Below, one piece after another: positions 26,368-34,162 of a stretch of 36,633 bases of DNA (its first letter is position 1; every line of letters starts with the position of its first letter). Source of the stretch: Dehalococcoidales bacterium (GTDB taxonomy: Bacteria; Chloroflexota; Dehalococcoidia; Dehalococcoidales; UBA2162); NCBI GenBank assembly GCA_020354275.1, contig CP070645.1:258497-295129 (forward strand). The letters are read 5' to 3'. Position numbers and translations under genes: made by a program. The notes beneath the pieces are model-generated. The model ran no database searches. It was not told the origin of the DNA and saw only the letters and a list, made by a program, of their open reading frames with translations.

Positions 26368-27843
26368 ATGAAAAAGATTTCCGTCAATCCCATAACCAGG
26401 CTTGAAGGACACGGCAAGATAGAGATCTTCTTAGATGATAGCGGCGAGGTTGTCAATAGCTATCTTCAGATTCCCGAGCTTCGCGGTTTCGAGAAGTTCT
26501 GTGAGGGCAGGCCGGTTGAAGAGTTGCCCCGCATCGTCCCGCGAATCTGCGGCGTCTGACCGGGGGCACACCATCTGGCCTCGTGCAAGGCCACAGACGC
26601 CGTCTACCATACTGACCCTCCGCCTGCTGCTAAGAAGGTGCGGGAGTTGTTCTACTGTGCCCATATGGTCCACTCCCATATCGCCCACTTCTATGCCCTG
26701 GCCGCACCCGATTTCGTTCTGGGGCCCACCAGCGACCCCGCCGAAAGGAACATACTGGGGGTAGTGGCCAAGGTCGGGCTTGAAATCGGTGGTGAGGTGA
26801 TAAAACACCGTGCTTATGCCCAGGATATCCAGAACACTATCGGCGGTAAGGCCACTCATCCCGTCTTCGGCCTGCCCGGGGGAATCAGCAAGCCAGTCAC
26901 CGAAGAGGAGCGTAAAGGCTTTGAGGAAAAAGCCAGGTCAGAGGTTGAGTTCGCCAAATTCAGTCTGAAACTGTTCAATGACGTGGTGCTGGAGAACAAG
27001 GACTACCTGGCTCTGATAACCGGTGACATATATACCATGAAGAGCTATTATATGGGGCTTGTCGATAGCCAGAACAGGATTAACTTTTATGATGGCGATG
27101 TCCGTGTGGTTGACGAAGATGGGAAGGAGATTGTCAGGTTTAGTCCTGCTGAGTATCTGGACTATATCGCCGAGCATACTGAACCCTGGTCTTACCTCAA
27201 GTTCCCCTTCCTGAAAAAAACCGGCTGGAAGGGATTTATTGAGGGCAGGGAAAGCGGCATTTACCGGGTGAGCCCGCTGGCCCGTCTTAATGTTGCCGAT
27301 GGCATGGCCACTCCCCTGGCTCAAGCCGAATACGAGAAGATGTATCAAACACTGGGTGGTAAGCCTGTGCATGCCACCCTGGCTTTCCACTGGGCGAGGT
27401 TAATCGAGTTGTTGTACGCAGCCGAGCGTCTACTGGATCTCAGCCAGGACAAAGAAATAACCAGCCCGGAGGTCAGGACTATACCAACGGCCACACCAGA
27501 CGAGGGGGTCGGTATCGTTGAAGCACCACGGGGCACGCTTATCCACCACTACCAGACGGATAACAACGGCATTGTCCAGAAGGCCAACCTGATTGTCGCT
27601 ACCTGCCACAACTACCCGGCAATGAATATGTCGATCAAGAAAGTGGCTCAGGCAGCGATTAAAAAAGGGGAGGAAGTATCGGAGGGGTTGCTGAATATGG
27701 TGGAGATGGCATTCCGCGCCTACGACCCGTGCTTCGGCTGTGCTACCCATACCCTGCCCGGGCAGATGCCGATGGAAGTAACAATTTATGACAGTCAGGG
27801 AGAAGTCGTCAGGAGATTAAGCCAGAACCTGCCCGATAGATAG
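26368..27843 (+). CDS. mvhA: [NiFe] hydrogenase large subunit MvhA, selenoprotein with Sec64
   Basis: Catalytic subunit that holds the Ni-Fe site. Read-through of the UGA at 26557-26559 gives 491 residues, normal for group 3c. The UGA sits in RICGV-U-PGAHH: the second Cys of the N-terminal L1 motif, a bridging ligand to Ni and Fe, becomes Sec64. The C-terminal motif DPCFGCATH (Cys455, Cys458, His461) keeps both Cys, and a cleavable tail of about 30 residues follows. In VhuU and [NiFeSe] enzymes Sec replaces the first Cys of that C-terminal motif, so the place here is unusual. AAGGAGG precedes the ATG by about 12 nt. Confidence 0.93.
26576..26593 (+). promoter_or_regulatory. Candidate bSECIS element in mvhA
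   Basis: TGGCCT-CGTGCA-AGGCCA: a perfect 6-bp GC-rich stem, 6-nt loop, G at the second loop position, 24 nt after the UGA. It fits the bacterial SECIS rule as well as the mvhD hairpin, at the same distance. Confidence 0.78.
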
Positions 27844-27875
27844 TCTGACCGGTTTTGTTATAGGGGGAACGCGGC

Positions 27876-28334
27876 ATGAAGACACTGGTGCTGGGTCTGG
27901 GCAATCCGATTCTCAGTGATGACGGTGTGGGTATTCGCGTTGCCCAGGAACTAAAAGATAGTCTTGACCCGGCCGAGGTCACGGTGACGGAAGCCGGTGT
28001 GGCTGGTCTGGATTTTCTCGACCTGCTGACTCCTTATGACAAAGCTATTATTATTGATGCCATTCAAACCAGAGAAGGAAAGCCCGGTCAGGTTTACCGG
28101 CTCAAGCCTGAAGACTTCATGGCTACACAGCATGCCTGCTCACCCCATGACGTAAACTTCGCCACTGCCCTTGAGCTTGGGAGGAGATTGGGCATACTCT
28201 TACCCCAAGAGATAGTTGTCTTTGCTGTTGAAGTCGAAAACGTAACGACTTTTAACGAGAGATGTACACCCAAAGTAGCGCAGACGGTTCCTGTAGTGGT
28301 TGACATGGTAATGCGGGAACTGAACGGGGGATAA
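27876..28334 (+). CDS. Hydrogenase maturation endopeptidase (HyaD/HycI/FrcD family)
   Basis: A 152-residue protease that removes the C-terminal tail of the large subunit after nickel insertion. Family marks are LGLGNPILSDDGVG at the N-terminus (metal-binding Asp16), an acidic IIDAIQ and SPHDVNF with the metal-binding His. It is the last gene of the operon, matching an MvhA that has a C-terminal tail after ATH. It has to accept a Sec-containing precursor, though the Sec is far from the cleavage site. Confidence 0.92.
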   Translation: MKTLVLGLGNPILSDDGVGIRVAQELKDSLDPAEVTVTEAGVAGLDFLDLLTPYDKAIIIDAIQTREGKPGQVYRLKPEDFMATQHACSPHDVNFATALELGRRLGILLPQEIVVFAVEVENVTTFNERCTPKVAQTVPVVVDMVMRELNGG

Positions 28335-28352
28335 AGGATAACACCCCTTTTT
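28326..28352 (+). terminator. Weak terminator candidate after the hdr-mvh operon
   Basis: GGGGG (28326-28330, overlapping the last codons) could pair with CCCC (28344-28347), followed by TTTTT. Only 4 bp pair and the loop is 13 nt, so this is a weak candidate. Confidence 0.35.
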
Positions 28353-28535
28353 AACCCTGCTTTCACATATATTCCCTTGTTATGTTAACCCGTTAATCAT
28401 GGATGCAGGCAAATCCTGTTCGGCTATTCTACCTGCAGTAAGGAAAAGCTTGTTTGCCCCTGGCAACTCGCGCCTGTAATTGACAACCACCTACGCCCTC
28501 TTGTCCATAATCCACATAAGACATTCGCTCCCTAT

Positions 28536-28991
28536 GTGACCAGGGGAATGACCGTACTGGATGTAGGCTGCGGCGCCGGTTTCGCTTCCTTAGGGCTGGC
28601 CAGACTTGTTGGTGAGGAAGGCCTGGTGATTGCTGCAGATTTGCAGCCCAGGATGCTTAACTTCGTCAAAGAAAGAGCAATCAGGGAGGGACTATCAAAT
28701 CGAATTCATATTCACCTTTGCAGCCATGACCGCATTGGCCTGCAAGAAGAACTGGACTTCACCGTAGCCTTTTTTATGCTACACGAAGTACCGGATATAC
28801 AAGTCTTCCTGAAAGAAATTAACTCGCTACTTAAACCGGGTGGCCGGTTTTTCATCACCGAACCAAAGATTCATGTAGGCTTAATAGCATTCAATGAGAT
28901 GATGCGAAAAGCTGAAGACGTTGGCTTTGAAATAGCAGAAAAGCCCCGTGTACGGTTTGGCAGAACGGTGTTATTATCGAAGAGTGAATAA
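28536..28991 (+). CDS. Class I SAM-dependent methyltransferase (start uncertain)
   Basis: A 151-residue reading from GTG. It contains motif I VLDVGCGAGFASLGLA, an acidic end of beta-2 (VIAADLQP), FTVAFFMLHEVP and LKPGGRFFITEP, so the Rossmann fold is complete. Conserved-looking N-terminal sequence continues in frame upstream (CPWQLAPVIDNHLRPLVHNPHKTFAPYV, split here only by the GTG choice), back to a stop at 28386-28388. That stretch has no ATG, GTG or TTG. So the real start is either CTG 28416, this GTG, or lost by mutation. There is no good ribosome site. Substrate unknown. Confidence 0.72.
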   Translation: MTRGMTVLDVGCGAGFASLGLARLVGEEGLVIAADLQPRMLNFVKERAIREGLSNRIHIHLCSHDRIGLQEELDFTVAFFMLHEVPDIQVFLKEINSLLKPGGRFFITEPKIHVGLIAFNEMMRKAEDVGFEIAEKPRVRFGRTVLLSKSE

Positions 28992-29264
28992 TATTGTATT
29001 AACCAACCACCTATATTTATACCCAAAGAGCTTGCAACAATTTCCGATACAGGGGTAATAGCTTCTTTGTTTACAGATTGGCGTACTGCAGCATAGGATA
29101 GAGCTTGACAGCTCAGACGCGGCATGGCAAACTAATCAGTGGCGTTAAGGACGCCTCCTGGTCTGCGGGAAGGACGTAGTCCACCCCGGCAAAGTGAAAA
29201 CCGAAATAACCTTCTTTCTGCCTGCGATTGCAGACCCCAGGCAATTATGTGAAAGGAGGTTGTC

Positions 29265-30113
29265 ATGTCCAAGTCTCTTCCCGATCGGCCGAATCTTGAT
29301 CATGTCAAGAATGAGGCCAAAGCACTCCTCAAAGCGTACAAGGACGGCGACCCTGGTGTTTGCGAAACGCTGCGACATCTCGCCCGTCTGCGGGATACTT
29401 CGGACAAGGAAATCCTAGCGGCGAACGTTTCCCTGCAAGAGGTGCAGCATGCTCTGGCATGCCAGTATGGCTTCAAAAGCTGGAAGGCGTTGGTCAACAT
29501 CGTGGCCGAAGGTACCGAGTTCGCTGAACATGTTCAGGAAGCCTTCGAGGTCTTCACATCCAAAGGTCCCGAGCACAACTCCACGGGATCCTCCTGGGAC
29601 CAACGCCGCAAGGATGAGTGGAGAAAGCTATTGCAATCAGGCGATGATGGCTTCCGGGCTATGATGAAGCTGGCACGGTCCGATAATGGTCGGGCACGTA
29701 ACGCGGCAGCGGTCTTCTTCGGATTATCCGATGACAAACGGGCTACCGAAGAGCTTCGGACGCTACTGCTGAGAGATCCTGCAGCGACGGTTCGAAGTCG
29801 AGCAGTGCGTTTCTACGCTGCGCGGATACATCCTGCCAAGTCGGGGGATAGACTTTTGAGAATCCACGAGGCCGCCGACACTATCCCAGAAGGTGTGGAA
29901 GCCATCCTGCCGCTTGTGCGTGACGACAACGTGAAAGTGAGGATGGACGTCATTGCGATCCTCTCAGCCTATGCGCGGCTAGGCGACGCTCGCATCGTAG
30001 AAGCACTGCACCAAGCACTGGACGATCCGCTTCACAAGGTACGACATGCCGCCGCCCGCGTACTGGGCGTGCCGTGCCCACGGTGTAGCGAGTCTTCCCA
30101 AGCGGGTAAATAG
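29265..30113 (+). CDS. HEAT-repeat protein with ankyrin-associated N-terminal motif
   Basis: A 282-residue soluble protein. The first about 75 residues (LPDRPNLDHVKNEAKALLKAY, SLQEVQHALACQYGFKSWKAL) match a short helical module that often precedes ankyrin or HEAT repeats. From about residue 120 it shows alpha-helical HEAT-like repeats (ARNAAAVFFGLSDD, TVRSRAVRFYAAR, KVRMDVIAILSAYARLGD, KVRHAAARVLGV). Probably a protein-protein adaptor; partner unknown. RBS AAGGAGG before ATG. Its flanks carry non-coding sequence and tRNA relics, so this may be accessory DNA. Confidence 0.8.
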   Translation: MSKSLPDRPNLDHVKNEAKALLKAYKDGDPGVCETLRHLARLRDTSDKEILAANVSLQEVQHALACQYGFKSWKALVNIVAEGTEFAEHVQEAFEVFTSKGPEHNSTGSSWDQRRKDEWRKLLQSGDDGFRAMMKLARSDNGRARNAAAVFFGLSDDKRATEELRTLLLRDPAATVRSRAVRFYAARIHPAKSGDRLLRIHEAADTIPEGVEAILPLVRDDNVKVRMDVIAILSAYARLGDARIVEALHQALDDPLHKVRHAAARVLGVPCPRCSESSQAGK

Positions 30114-30164
30114 AAAGAACCAGAAGAATGTCGGCAAAATGTCAGCAGAAGAATAAAAATCGAT

Positions 30165-30208
30165 TGTGAGTCGTGCAGGTCTCGAACCTGGAACCAGCTG
30201 ATTTTGAG
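30165..30208 (-). pseudogene. tRNA 3'-half relic A
   Basis: On the minus strand the sequence shows a T-arm with loop TTCGAGA between CCAGG and CCTGC, preceded by an anticodon-loop-like CTCAAAATC. The acceptor and D-arm halves are missing or do not pair. It is about 75% alike relic B at 30779, over the same part. Confidence 0.5.
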
Positions 30209-30220
30209 GTTATGTACAAT

Positions 30221-30631
30221 CTATAAATGGATAAACTCCTTGGACTCAAAGTTCTTCTCAAGGGTCCATATATGAGCGAGTCCGTTCTTCAGGCAATACA
30301 TAATCGGTTCCTGGCCTTCATCAATCCATTTCTGGAACTGCGGACGCCTGGGTATGAAGTCCTCTTTACTAGCGGCATCATCAACCGGTACAACACTTCC
30401 TCTGACCCTGACCTGTATGCCTTCCTCGTAATTGTTAAAACATAATTCCACTTCTGGGTTCCTCTCGAGTTGTTTGCCTACATCCTTGCTTTTCCACGTC
30501 TGAAATCGTATGCCATCCTCGTCAGCCTTGGCTATGCCGATGGCACGGACCCGTGGTGCGCCATCCTCCAGAGTTGCCAGATGGCTGGTACGGTTCTTAG
30601 TTATGAACTCCAATATTTCTTGCTTATTCAT
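30221..30631 (-). CDS. Pyridoxamine 5'-phosphate oxidase-like FMN protein
   Basis: A 136-residue split-barrel protein of the PNPOx-like family. It opens with the helix EILEFITKNRTSHLATLEDGAPRVRAIG and continues with FQTWKSKDVGKQLERNPEVELCF, the stretch that binds flavin or F420 phosphate in this fold. Small family members act as FMN or F420 reductases, and the substrate cannot be read from sequence. It is flanked on both sides by tRNA-like fragments (30165, 30779). There is no clear operon partner. Confidence 0.85.
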   Translation of the reverse strand: MNKQEILEFITKNRTSHLATLEDGAPRVRAIGIAKADEDGIRFQTWKSKDVGKQLERNPEVELCFNNYEEGIQVRVRGSVVPVDDAASKEDFIPRRPQFQKWIDEGQEPIMYCLKNGLAHIWTLEKNFESKEFIHL

Positions 30632-30778
30632 TCATTCTTCCTTTACCTAGAGTAATAAAACGAGACTTAGATTTATCGCTTCCTTCCTTATCGTTAATCA
30701 TTTCACTCCTTCTGATATGAATTATATCCCATGGTAATTATTTTTAAGGGATTTCTTACTAGGTTTTTTCCCGACGAG

Positions 30779-30845
30779 TGTGAGCCGCGGAGGACTCGAA
30801 CCTAAAACCGGTTGATTAAGAGATAGGTGCTCTGCCATCTGTCAA
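30779..30845 (-). pseudogene. Decayed tRNA (Lys-CUU-like) relic B
   Basis: Read on the minus strand: a D-arm-like GGCAGAGC, an anticodon loop CTCTTAA that would give anticodon CTT, and a T-loop TTCGAGT between AGG and CCT. The acceptor strand GCGGCTC has no matching 5' partner, the anticodon stem pairs at only one or two positions, and no CCA is encoded. It is thus not a working tRNA. Confidence 0.55.
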
Positions 30846-30886
30846 TTCAAAATAACCTGAATATTTAGGTGCAGGAAAAATCCCCC

Positions 30887-30962
30887 TGGTGGAGCTGAGG
30901 GGACTCGAACCCCTGACTTCCTCCGTGCAAAGGAGGCGCTCTCCCAGCTGAGCTACAGCCCC
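30887..30962 (-). tRNA. tRNA-Ala (anticodon UGC)
   Basis: A complete 76-nt cloverleaf with encoded CCA. The acceptor GGGGCTG pairs with CAGCTCC, discriminator A. The D-arm has GCTC/GAGC. The anticodon stem CCTCC/GGAGG encloses loop TTTGCAC with anticodon TGC. The T-arm is AGGGG-TTCGAGT-CCCCT. All stems are intact. Confidence 0.97.
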
Positions 30963-30974
30963 ATGTGCAAAAAC

Positions 30975-31003
30975 ATTATAGCAATAAAAATGGCTACTCA
31001 CAA
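30975..31003 (-). promoter_or_regulatory. Promoter of tRNA-Ala
   Basis: Minus strand: -35 TTGTGA (30998-31003), 17-nt spacer, perfect -10 TATAAT (30975-30980). Transcription would start about 5 nt before the tRNA 5' end. Confidence 0.8.
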
Positions 31004-31158
31004 TTTGCCCGTTAGATTTCGGCACTAAACTCACAAACCTGTCTCTCTCCAGTAGTCTGTTACCTACCCCGTAAATGGCCTTTCAAGCCCCTTCCGTTTC
31101 TCCCGCCAATGTTAGCCGTTAGTGCCAAGATATTCTGTTCCACGCTGAAGGTGTATGG

Positions 31159-31167
31159 TGATACAAT
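31159..31167 (+). promoter_or_regulatory. Extended -10 promoter of the DUF502 gene
   Basis: TG-A-TACAAT, an extended -10 with one mismatch and a poor -35. The predicted start is near 31174, about 50 nt before the ATG at 31226. Confidence 0.45.
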
Positions 31168-31225
31168 GGTTTTAAGAAAATAATAAAAAACAAAGCATAC
31201 AGGGGATTAAAGGAGGATCGGTGCC

Positions 31226-31861
31226 ATGAATGAGAATAAAATATCAATCTGGAAATGGACGGTGAAGAAACTGAGGACTCACTTCTTCACCGGTGTTGTT
31301 ACCACCATACCACTCGGTATCACCGTATGGCTACTGGTCTGGTTCTTTGTCACTATCGATAATATTCTGCAACCGGTAATTACAGCAATTTTCGGGCGCC
31401 CGATAACCGGCTTGGGTTTTGGAATAACGATAGTATTAATCTTTATAATCGGGGTTATCGCCAGTAACGTTATCGGTAAGAGATTGATTGGCTACGGTGA
31501 AGCCATATTACCATTCCTACCGGTGTTCCGGCAGCTCTATACCGGGCTAAAACAGATTACCGAGGGTTTTACCGCACCGGAACGGACCGGTTATATGCAG
31601 GTGGTACTGGTAGAGTTCCCTAGAAAGGGGATGAGGGTAATAGGGTTTCTCACCAACGAGTTGGGTGACGAGCCCGAAAACAAGTTATTAACTATCTTCA
31701 TACCGACTTCTCCCAACCCAACATCAGGTTATTTACAGCTGGTCAAAGAAGAGGAAGTTGTCCGTACCAATATATCTGTAGAGAACGCTTTGAAGATGGT
31801 AATTTCAGCCGGCAGGGTCTCACCAAAGGAGGTTGTCAATGAATTACCAATTAGCCCTTAA
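31226..31861 (+). CDS. DUF502 family membrane protein
   Basis: A 211-residue inner-membrane protein with two TM helices (about 20-45, THFFTGVVTTIPLGITVWLLVWFF, split by the family's TG...P pattern; and about 62-85). They are followed by the family's conserved GEAILPFLPVFRQLYTGLKQI and FPRKGMRVIGFLTNE, and a C-terminal domain with FIPTSPNPTSGYL. All are hallmark elements of DUF502, whose molecular function is not known. RBS AAAGGAGG before ATG. It is monocistronic and convergent with the PilX-like gene. Confidence 0.92.
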   Translation: MNENKISIWKWTVKKLRTHFFTGVVTTIPLGITVWLLVWFFVTIDNILQPVITAIFGRPITGLGFGITIVLIFIIGVIASNVIGKRLIGYGEAILPFLPVFRQLYTGLKQITEGFTAPERTGYMQVVLVEFPRKGMRVIGFLTNELGDEPENKLLTIFIPTSPNPTSGYLQLVKEEEVVRTNISVENALKMVISAGRVSPKEVVNELPISP

Positions 31862-31949
31862 GCGTGTAATGAGAAAATCATCATCTCCACGGAAAAGGTT
31901 ATAGATGCTTTACCATAGATAATAGCGGGGTTTGTTCGCCAGACATGCA

Positions 31950-33029
31950 TCAGCTTATCTTCCAGAAGACAATAGTTGCCTTCTCGCCCCCGGGAAAGCC
32001 CAAGTCTCCGCCAAGTCCGGGCAAAGTGATTGTACCCCACGAGTGAATATCAATATTGGTATACCCGGCTACAGCACCGTAGAAATCCATGTGAGGCTGG
32101 AACTCCACCCCACCTTCAATAGACATCAGGAATAAGAAGCCATCTTCACTGGTGGCATTGAGTGGCTGAAAATTAATATCCCCGACGGCAATGATACACC
32201 CCTCTCCCACGAAGTTCACCTTGTTGGGGGCAACATATATATCGCCATCGACAAATATGGTCTGACCATTAAGGTCTATCGTATAGTCATTGTTTGCCTG
32301 GTTAAAATCCAGATTACCAACTACGTATATGGTCCCGGTAAGATTTGCTGTTGCTGCCCCAAAACTATCAAAAACCAGGTCGCCAACCCTGTATAGCGGC
32401 CCGACAGTGGGATTATCCTGAACCCATATTATACTATCGCCAGAAGGTGGTAAACTGTCCACATCTTCATAGTAGTAATCACGGAACTGGTCGGCCGTAG
32501 GCCAGTCATCCGGGTCAAAATCATCATCAACCTCGCCGTTAATAGTCACGTGCGGGTATTGGTTCACATCGCCTGGAGTGGTGATTGCATTATCCAGGAA
32601 GCCGGATAAATCAAAGGTCTCTATATAAGATTCAATTGTAGTATTGGAATAACCCGTACTGTTGGCGGTGGAGCTTATCTGGTAGGTGGGGAAACTCTCC
32701 CCGGGTACGCGGAATATGGTAATCTCTACTGTGGCGTCATTTAACAGGAATTGTGGCAGGGTCAGATTCTCGCTCTCAACCACCGTTAGATTGCCGCTGG
32801 TCAACTCCCATATCGCTTTCTCAATTCCGGCATCAGCGGCATACATTTCACCGGTGCGCCTTTCCTGGATAATGGTAGATTGCAGGCCGGTTACCATGTA
32901 GTTTAGAGTCGGTGTAATCATCAACATCCCCAAAGCAAGTGCAATCAAGGCGAGTATCATGGCCATACCACCTTCTCTGGCTTTGTCCGCCCTGATAAAC
33001 TGGTGAATCCGTCGCCCTAGATAGAACAA
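31950..33029 (-). CDS. PilX-like pilus assembly protein with long extracellular domain
   Basis: A 359-residue protein. A short basic leader ends in EGG^MAMILALIALALG, a prepilin-like hydrophobic helix (22-40) without the +5 Glu. Then comes ERRTGEMYAADAGIEKAIW, the PilX/minor-pilin signature, shared with the next gene. The remainder is Asn/Asp-rich beta structure, with strand repeats like GTIYVVGNLDF and GQTIFVDGDIYV. Start TTG. It is probably a pilus-tip or cell-surface protein. It lies second in a minus-strand pair after its paralogue at 33098. Confidence 0.82.
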   Translation of the reverse strand: MFYLGRRIHQFIRADKAREGGMAMILALIALALGMLMITPTLNYMVTGLQSTIIQERRTGEMYAADAGIEKAIWELTSGNLTVVESENLTLPQFLLNDATVEITIFRVPGESFPTYQISSTANSTGYSNTTIESYIETFDLSGFLDNAITTPGDVNQYPHVTINGEVDDDFDPDDWPTADQFRDYYYEDVDSLPPSGDSIIWVQDNPTVGPLYRVGDLVFDSFGAATANLTGTIYVVGNLDFNQANNDYTIDLNGQTIFVDGDIYVAPNKVNFVGEGCIIAVGDINFQPLNATSEDGFLFLMSIEGGVEFQPHMDFYGAVAGYTNIDIHSWGTITLPGLGGDLGFPGGEKATIVFWKIS

Positions 33030-33097
33030 CTCAAATCCCCTTTCTCCGCATAAACACTACTCTTTTACGTATATAGAACCGGTTTTTCATGGATCCT

Positions 33098-33946
33098 CTA
33101 ATTTATTTGATAACTGGTTATCTTGGGGTATTCAATCACCCAGCTGGGTAGGCCGGGCCAGGGCCCCGCATAACCTTCCACAGCACTCCCCCAGATATCA
33201 GAACTGTAATCGGTCGAAATAGTCCCACCGGCATAAGCACTGCCTTCAATCCGGCAGCCCTGCGAGATATCGATAATACCGAGGGCATAAACATCACCCT
33301 GGACAATAACATTCTGAGTCAGTTTAATATCGCCGCCAGAATAGACAGTGCCCCATACAGTTAGACTCTGGGAGAGGTCAACATTACCGGTTGCATAAAC
33401 ATCGCCTTCGATTCTATCAGCCTGGCTGCCATCAAAATCCCCTTCTATATACAGACTACCTTCTATAACCGACCACTGGCCCAAATCCAGGCTGCCACTT
33501 ATCCAGGCATTTACTGAGATATAGGTATTCTGTCCCCAATCCTGATCTCCATCATAATACTCGTAATCCACCGAGGTATAAGATTCAATAGTGGTGCCAC
33601 CAGCAGTTGAGGTGATTTTAAATGTCCGGTCAACAACGTTCTCTATGGTAATACTCACATTGTCACCATTAACATCTACAATCTGATCCGAATAAGGGTA
33701 AGTGGCCAGCGGGTCATTCTTCACCGTCCATACAGCATACTCAATGCCGGCGTCTGCGGCGTAAAACTCACCGGTGCGCCTTTCTTTAATATCAACCGAT
33801 TTAATACCGGCAACCATGTGGTTCAGGGTGGGAGTAATCATCAGCGTTCCAAGGGCGAGTGCAATCAAAGCCATAACCATAGCCATACCCTGTTCGTCTC
33901 TGTGAAAAACCTGGCCTAGCCTGTTAATCCACTTCCTGTTAGCCAA
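33098..33946 (-). CDS. PilX-like protein with beta-helix repeat domain
   Basis: A 282-residue paralogue of the preceding gene. Its N-terminus DEQG^MAMVMALIALALG and ERRTGEFYAADAGIEYAVW are nearly identical to it. Residues about 145-260 are a run of short repeats of the pattern I-x-G-x-x-Y-(A/I)-x-G-(D/N/T)-(I/V) (IEGDVYATGNVDLSQ, VWGTVYSGGDIKLTQ, VQGDVYALGIIDISQ, IEGSAYAGGTIS), which predicts a beta-helix like bactofilins. It may polymerise or bind surfaces at the pilus tip. Start TTG with GGAGG 8 nt upstream. Confidence 0.83.
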   Translation of the reverse strand: MANRKWINRLGQVFHRDEQGMAMVMALIALALGTLMITPTLNHMVAGIKSVDIKERRTGEFYAADAGIEYAVWTVKNDPLATYPYSDQIVDVNGDNVSITIENVVDRTFKITSTAGGTTIESYTSVDYEYYDGDQDWGQNTYISVNAWISGSLDLGQWSVIEGSLYIEGDFDGSQADRIEGDVYATGNVDLSQSLTVWGTVYSGGDIKLTQNVIVQGDVYALGIIDISQGCRIEGSAYAGGTISTDYSSDIWGSAVEGYAGPWPGLPSWVIEYPKITSYQIN

Positions 33947-34096
33947 AACAAAAACCTCCGTACCGAAAATCTTCTTGGCAACCTACTATGATCAGAAATA
34001 AAGATAGCATTCCTGCGTACAGATAATGGTTTAGAAAGTTTTCTACAGGTACTGAAGCGGTAAAAATTTGATAGAACACAGGGTTTTGTTTTTCTT

Positions 34097-34125
34097 TTGA
34101 CAGGCTGGACTCATCGTGATAGTGT
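34097..34125 (+). promoter_or_regulatory. Promoter of the MBL-hydrolase gene
   Basis: A perfect -35 TTGACA (34097-34102), 17-nt spacer and a weak -10 TAGTGT. It overlaps the upstream in-frame TTG that a longest-ORF rule would choose, which argues for the downstream ATG 34163 as start. Confidence 0.5.
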
Positions 34126-34162
34126 AGCGTTACCTGAAAGAAGGACATTTGAGGAGTGCAAA

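Noticed and set aside
23597..26559. hdrA, mvhD and mvhA as broken genes (nonsense mutations)
   Set aside because: Three independent nonsense mutations all hitting Cys codons conserved in the family, each with a hairpin at SECIS distance, and with no other damage in long reading frames, is far less likely than Sec.
21566..27843. A changed genetic code with UGA as a normal sense codon
   Set aside because: UGA serves as a stop for hdrC and hdrA and for several other genes in the window, and no other in-frame UGA is found in the coding regions.
28871..29125. 84-codon minus-strand ORF at the end of the methyltransferase
   Set aside because: Half of it is antisense to the methyltransferase, and the rest matches no family I recognise.
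30779..30845. Functional tRNA-Lys
   Set aside because: Acceptor and anticodon stems do not pair and CCA is missing; kept only as a relic.
30816..31034. Minus-strand ORF of 72 codons (contains VAQLGERLLCTEEVRGSSPLS)
   Set aside because: It runs across the tRNA-Ala gene. This peptide is the well-known false translation of a tRNA.
34097..34162. TTG 34097 as start of the MBL hydrolase
   Set aside because: The TTG belongs to a perfect TTGACA -35 box and has no ribosome site, whereas ATG 34163 has GAGGAG at 6 nt.
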